The notes: generated by a model not told the origin, from the letters alone. DNA of 64,000 nucleotides from Salticus scenicus (GCA_963930645.1 OZ005653.1:213486684-213550683), one strand, 5' to 3'; positions 24,044 to 35,850 are shown, counted from the first letter of the stretch. Made by a program: numbers and translations.

Positions 24044-24675
24044 AATTTCAAAATAATAGTTGTAAAAGGAATGATATAAAAATTCCAGTGACGCCTCGGT
24101 GTCATTTTAAAAAGATTTGTTTTTAGATTCTATTAAAATTAGCTTTGTTTTGTCTAATAAAGTATATTTACACATTGAAACAGTGCTTTTGATTTTCAAA
24201 TAAACTGTCAAATAATCACACTTTCACTGAGTTTGCATTATAAATTGAAATTATTTATGTCAATAAATTGATTTGTCTTTTGCGTCACGCTATCTAAAAC
24301 TGCGAGTAAAATTTGTGAAAATATTTTTTTTGCATCACACTATCTCTTTGCACAAATTTTCACTTAGTTGTATACTGTGATACAAAGTAACATTTACATA
24401 AATTTTACTCACAGTTTTGGATAACGTGACGCAAAAGACAAATCAATTTATTGAAATAAATAATTTTAATTTATAATGCAAACTCAGTGAAAGTATAATT
24501 ATTTGACAGTTTATTTGAAAATTAAAAGCACTGTTCGAATGTGTAAATATACTTTATTAGACTAAACAAAGCTAATTTTAATAGAATCTAAAAACAAATC
24601 TTTTAAAATGACACCGAGGCGTCACTGGAATTTTTATATCATTCCTTTTACAACATTTATTTTGAAATTGAAATG
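24044..24675. repeat. 630-bp fold-back with ~275-bp arms
   Basis: The left arm (about 24044-24316) is the near-perfect reverse complement of the right arm (about 24397-24675). Landmarks on the left are 'tccagtgacgcctcggtgtc', 'aatcacactttcactgag' and 'ttttgcgtcacgctatc', all mirrored on the right. The loop of roughly 80 bp contains a second small inverted repeat ('aatttgtgaaaat' against 'caaattttcac'). No coding. It resembles a large MITE or a recent inverted duplication. Confidence 0.85.
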
Positions 24676-24903
24676 CAAATGAAAAAGCATCAGTGAGTAT
24701 ATTTTATATATCTTATATTGAAGTTAAAAATATTATGTTTGCATTGTAAATATAAATAAAAGAAAAAAGCAAATGATCAAATACGAAAATAAGAAAATAT
24801 ATGTATAAGTAGCTGCGTCACAAACTTTTAACCTGTTAAGGGTTTTTGCACTGATATATATACATAAGTTTGCCAATTTGGCTTTACCATTAATTTTTTA
24901 AAA
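24676..24903. other. AT-rich spacer
   Basis: Nothing recognised. Confidence 0.5.
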
Positions 24904-25110
24904 GTTTACATGCACTTTGATTACAGCTGCAATGGCGCTTTTTCTGATGTGTATTATTTCATTTTTTAATCGTATACCATATTTGGCTGTTTGTGGATCT
25001 ATGCATTTATCAGCTCTTTGCTGTAGAACTGTTTTATCTAAGTTAATTTGTGTCAGTTTTTCCTCTAAGTTAAAATCAGTTCTATATTTTTGTGAGTTGG
25101 TATTGTTTTG
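24904..25110 (-). CDS. Candidate protein-coding exon, unidentified
   Basis: On the minus strand an open frame of about 69 codons begins after a stop at about 25111. Its core reads NLEEKLTQINLDKTVLQQRA, then DKCIDPQTAKYGIRLKNEII and HIRKSAIAAVIK. Composition is that of a normal helical soluble protein, unlike the Phe/Ile/Lys/Asn noise of the AT-rich flanks, and there is no ATG. Possible splice acceptors ending in TAG lie upstream (for example at the 'aatatag' preceding AACTGATT). A GT donor follows the last codons (ATCAAA-GTGCAT or CAT-GTAAAC). I do not recognise the protein. It could be a host exon or an unknown transposon piece. Confidence 0.35.
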
Positions 25111-25113
25111 TAT

Positions 25114-25163
25114 CTATTAATTGCTAAATTTTAAGATTAAAATTTATTACGATATCTGTCATT

Positions 25164-25194
<31 letters not shown>

Positions 25195-25806
25195 ATATAT
25201 ATATATATATCAAGTATTTTTTTAGAATTGTCTAGAATAGTAATAACGATCTGTTTCAATATATATTTGAGCATTTTTTTCTTATATTAAAACATTGTTT
25301 TACATAAACAAATATAATAATAACAATAACAACATCGCATATCTCTGTACAAAAAAATAAAAATATTCTTCGTTGTAATATATTTGTAAAATCTATATCA
25401 CAAATATACCATTGAAAAGCGTTATCTTCCTAAAGTTCTTTATCTGAACTGTCAAACTGTAAAAAGAAATACAAGCTCACTAAAGTCTAAATTCCAGTTT
25501 TCATTCATTAAGTTTATCTTGTCAGACAGAATTTACGGAGTTCGTTTTTCTATTTAAAAGAATCACCTCTTTTTGTCATTTTTCATAACTGACAGTTATG
25601 CCATCTTTTCAGAAATTCTGCAACCTTTCATTAAATACACAAATAACAATGTTTGGAAAAAAGGAATATAATTTGATGGAAATAACTATCAAATAAAATA
25701 TTAAATTACATGTCAACGCTTTATTATCACGATATTTTTTTTTCATCTTTTTTTTTCTTTTCCCTTTTTATGTATCATAAGTTTAAATTGTTGATTTACC
25801 GGTGTA
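25114..25806. other. AT-rich region with TA microsatellites
   Basis: (TA)n with a GT interruption at about 25167-25210. No gene recognised. Confidence 0.5.
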
Positions 25807-26647
25807 CAAATATGATAAGGAGAACAAAATTATGTATATATATATAAAGAACTTAGATATTTATGTATACTCTAAATTCACTATGACATGAAGTTTGTTA
25901 CACATATATATTTTTATTATCAATTTATTTATCGATAAATTACATGATCATGTATTTATAGAAATTGGTCACGAATTTTTGCAGAGATTCCTTAATTTTA
26001 TGTACCTCATATTGAAATTACAATCTTCTACATTAATATGCAAAATTAGTTTATTATATTGCTGCTGCCTTCTGAAAAACTGGCTGGTGTGTTTACGTGC
26101 CGCTTTGAGTGTAGACATTTGTAGCATGCATATATAAGTGAATAAAAAATAGGACAAATACAAATATGATAACGAGAACAAAATTATGTATATATATATA
26201 TATATCTGTACTGATAAGTATAAAGGATTTAAGTACAAAAATGTCGATTTTGAGTTAAGTACAGAGTCAGACTCAGAAAAAAATTCTCTATCGATTGGTA
26301 TAAAGGATTTAAATCCATGTCATTTAGTCTTTGAGAAAATCCATTAGTAAAAAAAAGATTCAAGTCAGACATTTAGCATTAATCTTTAGAATAAAATATT
26401 TAATTTAATTTTTTCCCTTAGTTAAATGAAGATTGACAATCACTGAATGGTATAAAGAGTATAAATCAACCTAATCCCTTTTTCCTAATCGATTCTTCTG
26501 ATTAATTTTTAGTTAGTTTAACTTTATTTTTCGTCTCTTGAAAAATCAAGAATATGGACTTAAATCCTTTATACTTATCAGTACAGATGTATAACTGAGA
26601 TTTTTATGTACACGCTAAATTCATTACGACTTGAAGTTTGTTACACA

Positions 26648-26681
<34 letters not shown>

Positions 26682-26920
26682 CGATTTATTTATTGATAAA
26701 TTAAATTATCATGTAATTAAGAAATTGGTCACGAATTGTTTCAGAGCTTCCTTAATTTTATGTACCTCATATTGAATTTACAATCTTCTACTTTAATTTG
26801 CAAAATTAGTTTATTTTATTGCTGATTTCTGGAAAACCGGTTGGTGTGTTCACATGCCGCTTTGAGTATAGAAATTTGTAGCATGCATATATAAGAGAAT
26901 AAAAAAATAGGACAATTCGC
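25807..26920 (+). repeat. Tandem duplication of a ~353-bp unit, second unit split by a MITE
   Basis: Unit 1 (about 25807-26159) and unit 2 (26160-26203 plus 26589-26920) start with 'caaatatgataa(g/c)gagaac' and share the blocks 'attggtcacgaatt', 'ttccttaattttatgtacct', 'caaaattagtttatt', 'tgccgctttgag' and 'tagcatgcatatataag'. The units differ at many sites and in TA-repeat length. Unit 2 carries a 385-bp MITE where unit 1 has only a TA repeat. Confidence 0.8.
26204..26588 (+). mobile_element. MITE with ATCTGTACTGATAAG termini
   Basis: Begins ATCTGTACTGATAAGTATAA and ends with the reverse complement, with about 30 bp of matching ends. An inverted, truncated relative lies at 7429-7737. It was inserted in a TA repeat within the second unit of the local tandem duplication, so it is younger than that duplication. 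No coding capacity. Confidence 0.85.
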
Positions 26921-27205
26921 ATTGTTACTGTGAATTTATGTAACACTGATCATTCGAGATGAATGAAAGTTTCATAATTAGCTGACAGTTGTCATTGTAA
27001 TTATTGTCTTTAAAAATGCACGTGTACTTAAAAATAATTATTAGTATTTATTTATTTATTTATTTATTCTACCCATGCATCATAGTCAGGGCGCGAAATT
27101 TCCGCTCGCCAGCTCGCCATTGACGAGTGAAAATTTTGCTGTGGCGAGTAAAATTTCGGTCTAAATGTAGATAGGATTCTTACAGTGTACGGTGCTACCG
27201 AAAAA

Positions 27206-27242
<37 letters not shown>

Positions 27243-27755
27243 TAGATAGATTTAAAAACATAAAATCATGCTAATCTTAGGTAAGGTGACGAGACATCTT
27301 CTTTTTAAGAGGACAGTCTTCTTTTTCAACGTTATACCCTCTTAAACGAAAAAAACATTCCAGGACTAAAAAGTCCTCTTTTTTATGTTTTTCGTCCTCT
27401 GTCCTCTTTCTCAAATGAACCTTAATTTAAAAAAAATGCAAAGTTGGGAAGCTCAATCGGCTGTTGGCTGTACTAAATGGTGAACACTAACTTTTTTTCT
27501 GCGTTAGGCTCGCAAAAGAACAACTTTCTAATTAACTTACCAAAGCTTATTATGGTTTATGTCTATTCATATTCTTCGAATCAGAAATAAATAAAAGTAT
27601 TCCCTATATTTGTACGCTTCTTTGATGCAGAACACAGAATCACTATTGAAATTGTCATGAAATCATTAAGAAGGTGGAAGGTGGTGCTCCGTTCGATACG
27701 TGGTGAGTTCACGTGTGTTCTCATTTTTGTATGAATAATTTTCCTCATAAAAATA

Positions 27756-27988
27756 GGCCCACCAGTGACCGAGAGGTTCTGTCTTCGAAGCTGGTATACA
27801 TGAGGCGCTGGGTTTGATACCCGGTAGCGCTCGTTGGCTTAGCCGTTAGGAGTTTTCCGTGGTTTACTCCGAAACTAGCGTAAATATGGGCTAGGACCTA
27901 TTAGAAAGACCCCCACGGCGGAGGGCTTTCCTACTCAGGCCTAGGGCCCTACTGCAGACAATTGGCCTTAATAATAACACTAACACCA
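27756..27988 (+). mobile_element. tRNA-derived SINE
   Basis: 233 bp flanked by 13-bp direct repeats with one mismatch (CCTCATAAAAATA at 27743-27755, CCTCACAAAAATA at 27989-28001). The head is tRNA-like: an A-box-like TGACCGAGAGGTT and a B-box-like GGTTTGATACC. A non-tRNA body follows ('ttccgtggtttactccgaaa', 'gtaaatatgggctagg') with an 'aataataacactaacacc' tail. It lies inside the hAT-type element and so is younger than it. Pol III transcription is predicted from the boxes, not shown. Confidence 0.8.
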
Positions 27989-28320
27989 CCTCACAAAAAT
28001 ATGCAAAAGTTAGTTGAATTTATTTTATGTCCTCCTGGCAAAAACGCTCCCACAAAGCGACTGGTTTCTTCAATGATCAAAATGTAGATATGTGAAAAAA
28101 AAATCCCCTCTGTAAACCTACTTTAAAAACTTATTAACTAATAACAACACTAATTTAGGTTATTCTTGTGAGAACTTTTATAAAAAGTTGATAAAGAATG
28201 ATTGTTTTTTAGAACAAATCGTTTCATCTGTCGAATATTAATTTTATTTTTTCATTTAAGATTATCATTTTAATAAGCAAAAATGTCAACCTATTTTTTT
28301 TATGTAACTACATGAAAGTA

Positions 28321-28353
<33 letters not shown>
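28321..28353. repeat. (CA)n microsatellite followed by poly-A
   Basis: About 16 CA units and then an A-run to about 28373. Confidence 0.9.
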
Positions 28354-28373
<20 letters not shown>

Positions 28374-28707
28374 GGTTTCTGTCTATAGCAAAAATTAATA
28401 ATAAAAAAAAAAATCTATATTCTCCGGTGACACCTATAAAAATTAGGGATTTTTCCACTCGTATCCGTACATTATTAATTTAAATTAAAGTGTACTGATC
28501 CAAATTCATCATTTGAGATAAAAATGTTTCCACCACAAAAGTTTCAAAATTAAATGTCTTCTATTTTTCTTATAAAATAAAAGACATTGCGTAATACCTC
28601 TTCTTCTTATACATAATCCAAATGTCACCTTAATCATATTTTGTGGCGAGTAACTTTTTATTTCAGCGAGTGTAATCTAAGTTGAAATTTCGGGCCCTGA
28701 TCATAAT

Positions 28708-29498
28708 GAATGCATCTTTTTGCTATATTCACCCGTTTTCAGGTAACTTTAATCAACAATCAGGATTTTGTAGGTTAGTTATAAGTACGTGTGTCTTTAA
28801 GCCTGCTATTAGTGTAACTCTGTTACAAATGTTAGCAAGGAGTCTATACTCAGGATACTGAATTTAAGTCATATGGGGAAGCAACACGAAAACTTTTATT
28901 GTAATCAGACAATGGCCGTATACAAAGACATTTCAGTGAAAACAAATATATTTCGCTTGTGTTTGAAATTTCTCACAGGTAGGATTTGACACTTTAAAGC
29001 TACACTAAAAGAAAAAAAAATATGTGCATTAAATATATTCCTCATAGAACATGGTATGAAAGAAATTCAATATTTATTTAAGAACCGCACAAAATAATTT
29101 ATATATATTAGGGATATATATGGAAATTGTTAAAAGTTTATTTCTAGTATTGTTTTATGTTTTATTTATTTATTTATTTATTTATTAATGATAAATTAAA
29201 ATACTCTAGATGGTGCATTTATAATTCACAGACATTTTATAAGTCCACAAAAAATTAAGCGAATATAATATTTTCCTTTGAATGAAATTGATTTAGGCTC
29301 TGCTTCAAATTCTACAATGCTTACGAATGATAATTAATTTCTCTAACTCACACTGTAGAAAGTGTATTGTTTAAATTCCAATTTTTAGCCCTTTTTTTCC
29401 GTAATGATGTGTTTTAAGATTCCATGAATACGAAAATAAGTGTTTATTTGTTGATATCTGTTGCTATCATTTATCAAAATACCGTAAAATAATATATA

Positions 29499-29529
<31 letters not shown>

Positions 29530-29629
29530 AGAAAGAAAGGAAAAAGAAAATTATCATTATTATTACTAATAAACAGAAAATTATTATTATTATCATTTCT
29601 ATTATATATTTCCAATATTTATTTTATTT

Positions 29630-29660
<31 letters not shown>

Positions 29661-30030
29661 CTATTTTTATTATTATTATTATTATTTTACGGAGCAAGAT
29701 TAATAAGAGAAATATATAATGACTGTCGTATTTTATTATTATTATTATTTTTTTTAATGAATGTTAAATAAATTCTATATTAAAGCTTGAAGGTACTGTC
29801 TTCCCCCTCACTCACCCTCAGAGCTATATGTCAAGTAAATCTGTTTCCAAAATTATTTTCAACCACATTAAATGTAAGATCATATATAGTACTTACCATA
29901 TGACACATAAAATGTAATCTTTCTTTACACTATTGAAACGAATCATATCTCAAAGTCACGTAAATGCTACACTATTATTTTAATTTATTATTATATATTA
30001 AAATAATATTTTAATTATTTTAATTTAGCA
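28708..30030. other. AT-rich region with simple repeats
   Basis: No gene recognised. It includes a (TTTA)n stretch (29162-29186), an A-run with GAAA repeats (29500-29545) and (TTA)n blocks (29578-29690). The apparent minus-strand ORF at 29385-29615 is produced by these repeats. Confidence 0.55.
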
Positions 30031-30038
30031 ATATGCCT

Positions 30039-30661
30039 TAGAGTCCTGCATCGTGTCGGTACTTGCGGTTATCCGCGGGTTACCCGCTTTACGAGTCGAG
30101 TGCGGATCGATTTAGAATTAACTTTTGACCCGCGGGTAGAACCGCTGGTCTCTCCACAAAATATTTTTCTTGTTACTTTTTTAATAAATGCAGAGATTGG
30201 ATACAATAAAACTCATAACATAAGTTTGATTCATAAAGAAAAAATCCATAAATATTATTACTTGACTTTTAAAATGTTATATTAAAATATATATATATTT
30301 GTCTTCCAAAGTACATTTTTTTTCTTATTATACCTTTTTGTACATTGTGAATATTTAAAATAGTATATTTTTAAAAAGTAAGTGTGATACCCATAAAATT
30401 CTGTTATATTATGCACTGCAGTTTTGTTTGTAATTAGACTAGTTATTTTTTAATATAATTTTCACTATACACTAATTTTATGTATTAATTAATTCGCTGA
30501 AAGATATGCTCAGTAATATAACTATATGACGTGAAGTAGAAATTCAACGCAATTTCTTATATAATGTAAATTGAATAAAATATTTTTTGAGGGCCGCAGA
30601 TCAGAAGCTGCGGATATGGGTTAGGTTACTGGCCGAAAGTCTCCCTGCAGGCAGGATTCTA
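30039..30661. mobile_element. Small hAT-like non-autonomous element
   Basis: Inverted ends TAGAGTCCTGC (30039) and GCAGGATTCTA (30661) with one mismatch. They are flanked by ATATGCCT (30031-30038) and AAATGCCT (30662-30669), an 8-bp duplication with one mismatch. The end-proximal segments are GC-rich ('gttatccgcgggttacccgc' at about 30067; 'gaagctgcggatatgggtta' at about 30604) while the interior is AT-rich. No transposase. The TIRs are short, so confidence is moderate. Confidence 0.55.
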
Positions 30662-30669
30662 AAATGCCT

Positions 30670-31232
30670 GTCCGTTTCTTACTTTCATGAAAATGGTAAA
30701 ATAAATCAATCTCATTGTGTTTATAAAATGCAGCTATTAAAGTACATACAATCATTTAAATACATTTTATTGTAATTTAATACCATATTACACTTAAATT
30801 TTTGTGAAACATAAACCTCAATGTTTAAATCTGGAAGAATGTTATCAAGTATATCTCTTTTTTATTTTAAAGTATATTTTTTTCCCTTATAAATATATAT
30901 TCATTTATTTATTTACGGTATGCATAAATTTTATCTTGAACATAAAAGAATGATGGAATTAAACACTTTTTTTTTTTTTCATTTCAAATTGCTTTTTCTA
31001 TTAAGCTTACTGCTTATGCATTTTATTTCATTCTAAAATGCAATTTTATCAAAGGTGTTGCGTAAGAGATTAGAAAAAAAGAATTATTTTATAGAATATA
31101 TATATATATATTTCTTTGTATTGTCTAAATTATACTTCTTTTCCTGGAACAGAAACTTGTTGAATATATTTCAGTATAGTATATTATTTTACTGTTCAGG
31201 AGAACAGAAAATGTAGAACATTGTTAAGTTTT

Positions 31233-31271
<39 letters not shown>

Positions 31272-31588
31272 ATTTTTTCATTTCTTTGGAATTTGGTTAG
31301 TTGTTTTCTTTTGTAAATAAAGTGTAATAAACGTTATTAAATAATAATAATGAGCTAATATAGCATATATTTTCACATTTTATTTCAATTCCTATTAGTT
31401 TTACAACACATGTTTTTTAGCGTAAATAATTTAAATAGTAAAATTTTTTGTATCTACATTTTGCATTTATATGTTCAATACAATTATTAAATTGCATTAA
31501 AAAAGACACACTCTCTTATTAAATATGAAAAAAAAATAAAATAAATATATTGAAAATAATTAATCTCTTTGCTTTTCATATATTTAAT
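30670..31588. other. AT-rich region without recognisable gene
   Basis: Contains a poly-A tract at about 31238-31267 and a TA-repeat near 31096-31110. Nothing coding was recognised. Confidence 0.5.
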
Positions 31589-31840
31589 GCAGAAGGTTTC
31601 GGGGCTGTGTGGAATTATTTTTGTCCGAACCTTTATATGGAGCCCTAGACCAAAACCATACAAGTTTCTGAAATATCTGCAAGAAAGACAGAGATACAGA
31701 GACTACGAACCATGTTCGAAGCTAATCGCCTTATCGGGAAGGAATCCTGATCCGGCGATGGCCATCCACTATCTCTAAAACCACTGAACGGGGAACAAGT
31801 CCGATCCATCGGCGGGAGAGGAAGTCTCATCTTTAATGAA
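31589..31840 (+). pseudogene. GC-richer exon-like segment, unidentified
   Basis: A 250-bp island of balanced base composition directly after a possible splice acceptor ('tatatttaatgcag'). One frame is open for about 55 codons from the island start (VSGLCGIIFVRTFIWSPRPK ...). A second frame reads GFGAVWNYFCPNLYMEP, then after a stop SEISARKTEIQRLRTMFEAN and, after another stop, HPLSLKPLNGEQVRSIGG. Both are interrupted or short. The second looks more protein-like, so this may be a decayed exon or transposon fragment. Not identified. Confidence 0.25.
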
Positions 31841-32086
31841 AATACAGAAGTTACATTTTCTATAATAATGTTTAGATGTTAACAGTTGAAAATAAACATT
31901 TATAATTTTTCAGAGATAGTTTTTTTTTTTTTTTTTTTTTCCACCAGTTTTTACTATATTATTAAGAAAGTTCTTCTAATAAATGTAGTACTTTTTTACT
32001 TAGTAAGATCTCAATAGAATTTACAACCGCCTTGACAACCATTCAGCATTTCTTTTTACTTTTATGGTTAATTATATTTTAATTTG

Positions 32087-32118
<32 letters not shown>

Positions 32119-32339
32119 GGAAAATATAGGGGGAGACACAATATATTGTTTATAATTTTTATTTCGAGCGACTCAGCCTCATATTTTGGGTTTTAAATTA
32201 CTATCTATTTTTAGGGATCTTCATTTAATGCTGGTTGTGTAGTTTGAAAAATGAATTCGTTTTCTTCAACATATTTCATTCAATTTATTATTTTGCTTCT
32301 TAGACTATTGTGTTTTGTAATATGTTTAAACTAGCTCTT
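31841..32339. other. AT-rich region with homopolymers
   Basis: T-run at 31920-31940 and A-run at about 32087-32117. No gene. Confidence 0.55.
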
Positions 32340-32669
32340 GAGTATCTGATCATCGTTCTTTTTCAGGTGGTAACGCTCTGTTAAAGAACAATCAAGGACA
32401 CAGAGCAAAGAGTTTGGGAGTTTGCCACAAATACAGTTTAGGGATGGCCTTTTTCCAATTTTGTATAAATAAGTTTGGAATGGACCATGATTTTTCAAAA
32501 AGATATATAGATGTCTATTTATTATGTTATATTTGTGGCTTATTTTTGGGATAAATTTAAATGTATATCTCCCATTTTCTGATTATTCCCACATTTTTTG
32601 CTAATTTTGAATAAGTTCCTTTTTTTAGTTCATATTTTAATGATAATAATGGAACTGGTTGAAATATAT

Positions 32670-33183
32670 GCACTGTTCCCGACTGCTTCATTTGCTAATG
32701 CATCTGCCAGCTTATTGCATTGAATACCTGTATGACCTCTCACCCAATCAAAATATATTTCTTATTTTATCTTTACCAATTTCTGTTGAGTTTCTACAAT
32801 TAGTGAGTCTTGCGATTTCAGTGTCTTTAATGCTAGGAGTGCTGATTGGCCATCCTAAAGTAATATAGTTCATTTAAATGGTGAGGCATGAAATCATTCC
32901 CAACTTGTCTGATTACGCATGACTCTGCTTGAAAGACGGAATTCCTGTCCGATAAACGGGCACTTTCATAATAAATTCGCACTCCATTACTGAAAACACA
33001 GAAGGCAAACCCTGTTCCTTTTTCCATTTTTGAGCCGTCTGTATAAATGTTTAGACCACCCTTGTACATTTCTTGGGAGAGCAAACTTATTCCTTTCCAT
33101 GTTGGTTTAATTAAGTGCTTTGAGACTTTTGTATTGTAATTTGGTGGGAAATTGTTCATAATAGTTGTTGAGTACCTCGGCAC
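32670..33183 (-). pseudogene. LINE RNase H domain remnant
   Basis: The open stretch reads GLNIYTDGSKMEKGTGFAFC (the D of TDGSK is the first RNase H acidic residue), then SARLSDRNSVFQAESCVI (second acidic residue, E). After a frame change comes FDWVRGHTGIQCNKLADALA at about 32680-32755, with the conserved His and the last Asp. All four parts of an RNase H fold are recognisable. Upstream frames link it to the RT. It is inactive because of frameshifts. Confidence 0.75.
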
Positions 33184-33479
33184 GAGAAAGAACTCCGCTC
33201 ACTTTCTCAATTTTTCCATTATGGGGGGAGAACCTGTTATTGCCTGTAGATCCGCAGTAGATGTTTTATTATATGATGTTTAGATAAGAATGAGAGCCGA
33301 TCTCTGAGCTGATAATAAGTGCCTACTCCCGTGCGATGGTCACATATGTGGGAACCACACCGATTACGCGTAGACTAATTTACGCTGCAAAATGGCATCA
33401 TACCACACTTTGAAAAAATTTTGAAGGAGACGACTGATCTAGAAGAAAATGTATACATTTTGCGTATTTTTTTTTTTTT

Positions 33480-34745
33480 TTTAATCTAAACGTTTATTTT
33501 TAAGATGGGGCAAAAACGAGAGGTATTTGTCTATTGGTATACCCAGATATGTTATTTGTTTTACAAATTTTATATTATTATCTATTTTGAAAATAAGTGA
33601 ACGTTTTAAGATTTTTAGTTTACCAAAGTGAATCACTTGGGTTTTTCTTTAAAAATTTTTTAATGTTTAGATTTTGACCAATTTGCTATTTTTTCTAGAG
33701 CTTGGTTAGCATTTGATTCCAGTGAATTTCTCGATTGCCCCAATCTGGAAGTGAAAGGTGATCCGTGTATGCAATCAGTGTGAAATTATCGGCTACACGT
33801 GAGCTGAGCAAATCATCCAAAAGTGCCAACCAGAGAAATGTCCTCAGGCAAGAAACCTGAGGGCAGCCCATACTGAGTTGATGTTGTGCTTCCGGAACAG
33901 TCCAGTCTTACTCCACGCTCCGATTACTTAGAAATAAATTGATTAAGTTAATATATTGAGATGGGAGTTTTAGTTTTTAGAGAGATTTTATTGATTCGTC
34001 CCATGGGAGGTTATCAACTAAAGTCTATGGAAATTAAGGCTGTGTATAATTATTTAAATTTAATACTTTTTATAATTCTTATTACCCTCTGCAGAGCTGT
34101 ATTTTGTTGATTTAAGTTCGACAAAGTCATGTTGCTTTCTGGATAATATTTTAGAATTGCTAAGATGATGATTTATTCTTTCTAGAATTAATTTTTCAAG
34201 AATTTTGCCTAGTATTGGGACTAATGCAATCGGACGGTACGAGAATGGCTGGTCCAGATATTTGCTTTCTTTTTAAAAATAAACCAGTTCGCCTACTTTC
34301 CAGGCACTCGGGAAGTAATTTAGTTTTAAGAGGGTATTGTACATTGAATGAAAAACGAGTGTGAAATATTTAAAAAGTGCTCTTATCAGTATGTGATCTA
34401 AATTATCCGGGCCAAGAGTTTTGTTTTTATTAAAACTATGTATTGCTAGTTTTAACTCTGGGATTGTTAATAGTGGTTCTTGATTCACTGGAACGAATGA
34501 GATTTTCTGGATAGGTTTAGATGGACAGATATTGCTGTGGTTATTGGTTTTAATGTTGAAAGTTTAGTTGAAGTATCTAAGATGGGAGTGGGATCGTTGG
34601 AAACGGCAAACAGGGTGTATTCTTTTGTAAAGAGCTCTCTCTCTTCTAAAAATTTGTTTATCTGTGTTTGTGGAATTTTGCAGCTTCGTTCGTTTGTATA
34701 GATCTTAATCTGTATCTGTCCGATCTCGAATCCGGTGTCCACCAA
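33480..34745 (-). pseudogene. LINE reverse transcriptase remnant
   Basis: Shows the typical LINE RT N-terminal motif: LTIPELKLAIHSFNKNKTLG followed by PDNLDHILIRALF, then FPSAWKVGE and YRPIALVPILGKILEKLI (about 34165-34240). A later segment reads QVIHFGKLKI..., then FVKQITYLGIPIDKYLSF, the 'xYLGxxxD' thumb motif. The catalytic YADD-type block is not readable in a single frame because of stops. A decayed, inactive domain. Confidence 0.75.
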
Positions 34746-34985
34746 GTAATTTTGTTTAAATAGTAACTTTTTTTTCCCTTAGGTGTTTATTATCTTGGTT
34801 AATTATAATGTATAAAAATTATCGTATTTCATATCGAATTCTTCTTTTGTTCTTATATTATTGAAATTTATATATTCTATTTGAATTTTTTCTGTTATTG
34901 CATTTAAAAATTTATTTATTGGTGTGTTTTTTTGTTTTGAATCTTCTTTTTGATTGTTCGGGTATAATTTGGTCTATTTCTATAT

Positions 34986-35570
34986 TTATTGGTCGGCGGG
35001 GGATTTAAGATCGTCCAGAACGATCCACACTCTCACATATCTGTAATATTCGAGAGAGGTCAGAGAGACTTCCGGCGGGCCCTGCTTATTACCTCTCTCA
35101 AAAGTGGGGATGGAGGGAACCTTAATTGTTATTAGTTTTAATTCATTAATTAAATACTCTCGGCATCTACCGCGTTCATCCTGACTGGGATATCCCCATA
35201 AGGGGCAGTGTGCATTTAAACCGCCCAGAAGAATAAAAGATTTATGAAAAGGTGTTTGGCAGTTAACCATGCCTCCAGGCCTGCCTTGAGATCCGCCGAG
35301 GGGGGATGGAGTGTTCTGTGATATTACTGTGAGTTCTTGATCATTAAAAGGCATATTTACTGTGGCTGAGTTTTTAAAATGTGCCACTTGGCAATGCTTT
35401 ATCTTAGGATTTATTGTTAGAAAATGACATATTTTTCTAATAGACCTATAGCAGTTTATAATTTGTTGTTTGCCAATTAGTTTGTTAGTAAAGATATAGT
35501 CATCCTGGACGCATGCTACGTCTACTCCCTGCCTCGCTAAAAACTGAAAAAAGTGTTGCTGTAGATAGTC
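34986..35570 (-). pseudogene. LINE AP-type endonuclease remnant
   Basis: The minus strand reads HFFQFLARQGVDVACVQD (about 35510-35563), the start of an apurinic endonuclease-like domain with the acidic residue after VQ damaged. Further on is SFILLGGLNAHCPLWGYPSQ, corresponding to the GDFNAHxxxWG motif, with the catalytic Asp replaced by Gly-Leu. RGRCREYLINELKL follows. Part of the decayed LINE whose RT and RNase H lie downstream. Confidence 0.75.
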
Positions 35571-35850
35571 TATTATTGTTTTGTTGAAAAATCAATATTG
35601 TTTTCTAATATTTTGACCTGAGTTAATTATTTGTTTTTAATTTCTTTGATCATTAAGTGGAAAGCAGCACAGTTATGTGAGTAGGTTGGGTGTTTCATGT
35701 CGATGGTTAGGCGTTTTTTATCCGTGGCTGACAATGATCTACTATAGAGATCACAAATGATACAGTGAGGGTGTTGTTACACCTTTGTGACCCCCTGCGC
35801 CGGGGTTACCTCAACAGTTTCCTCACTGCTTTTTATTACGGCACTGTTGT

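Larger units (their letters stand above)
27087..28699. mobile_element. Non-autonomous hAT-type element
   Basis: Ends CAGGGCGCGAAATTT (27087) and AAATTTCGGGCCCTG (28699) are inverted. They are flanked by 8-bp direct repeats with one mismatch, ATCATAGT (27079-27086) and ATCATAAT (28700-28707). An 8-bp duplication and CAGGG ends are typical of hAT. A subterminal 'gtggcgagtaa' motif occurs near both ends ('ctgtggcgagtaaaat' at about 27140 and 'gtggcgagtaactt' at about 28643). The 1613-bp interior has no hAT transposase. It contains TA/CA microsatellites, GTCCTC-rich low-complexity sequence at about 27360-27415 and a SINE. Confidence 0.7.
32340..35850 (-). mobile_element. Decayed LINE (EN-RT-RNase H order)
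   Basis: On the minus strand, endonuclease, reverse transcriptase and RNase H segments follow in the order expected of a non-LTR retrotransposon with an RNase H domain (I/LOA-like groups). The 5' part (about 35640-35850) reads like the end of ORF1 (LTIDMKHPTYSHNCAAFHL). Frames are broken throughout. I could not define the 3' end; weak similarity stops at about 32340. No target duplication was located. Confidence 0.75.

Noticed and set aside
24917..25120. Plus-strand 67-codon hydrophobic ORF as a membrane protein
   Set aside because: It is the antisense of the more protein-like minus-strand frame at 24904-25110.
29385..29615. Minus-strand ORF of 76 codons
   Set aside because: Made of poly-A and TTA/GAAA simple repeats translated into Phe/Asn runs.
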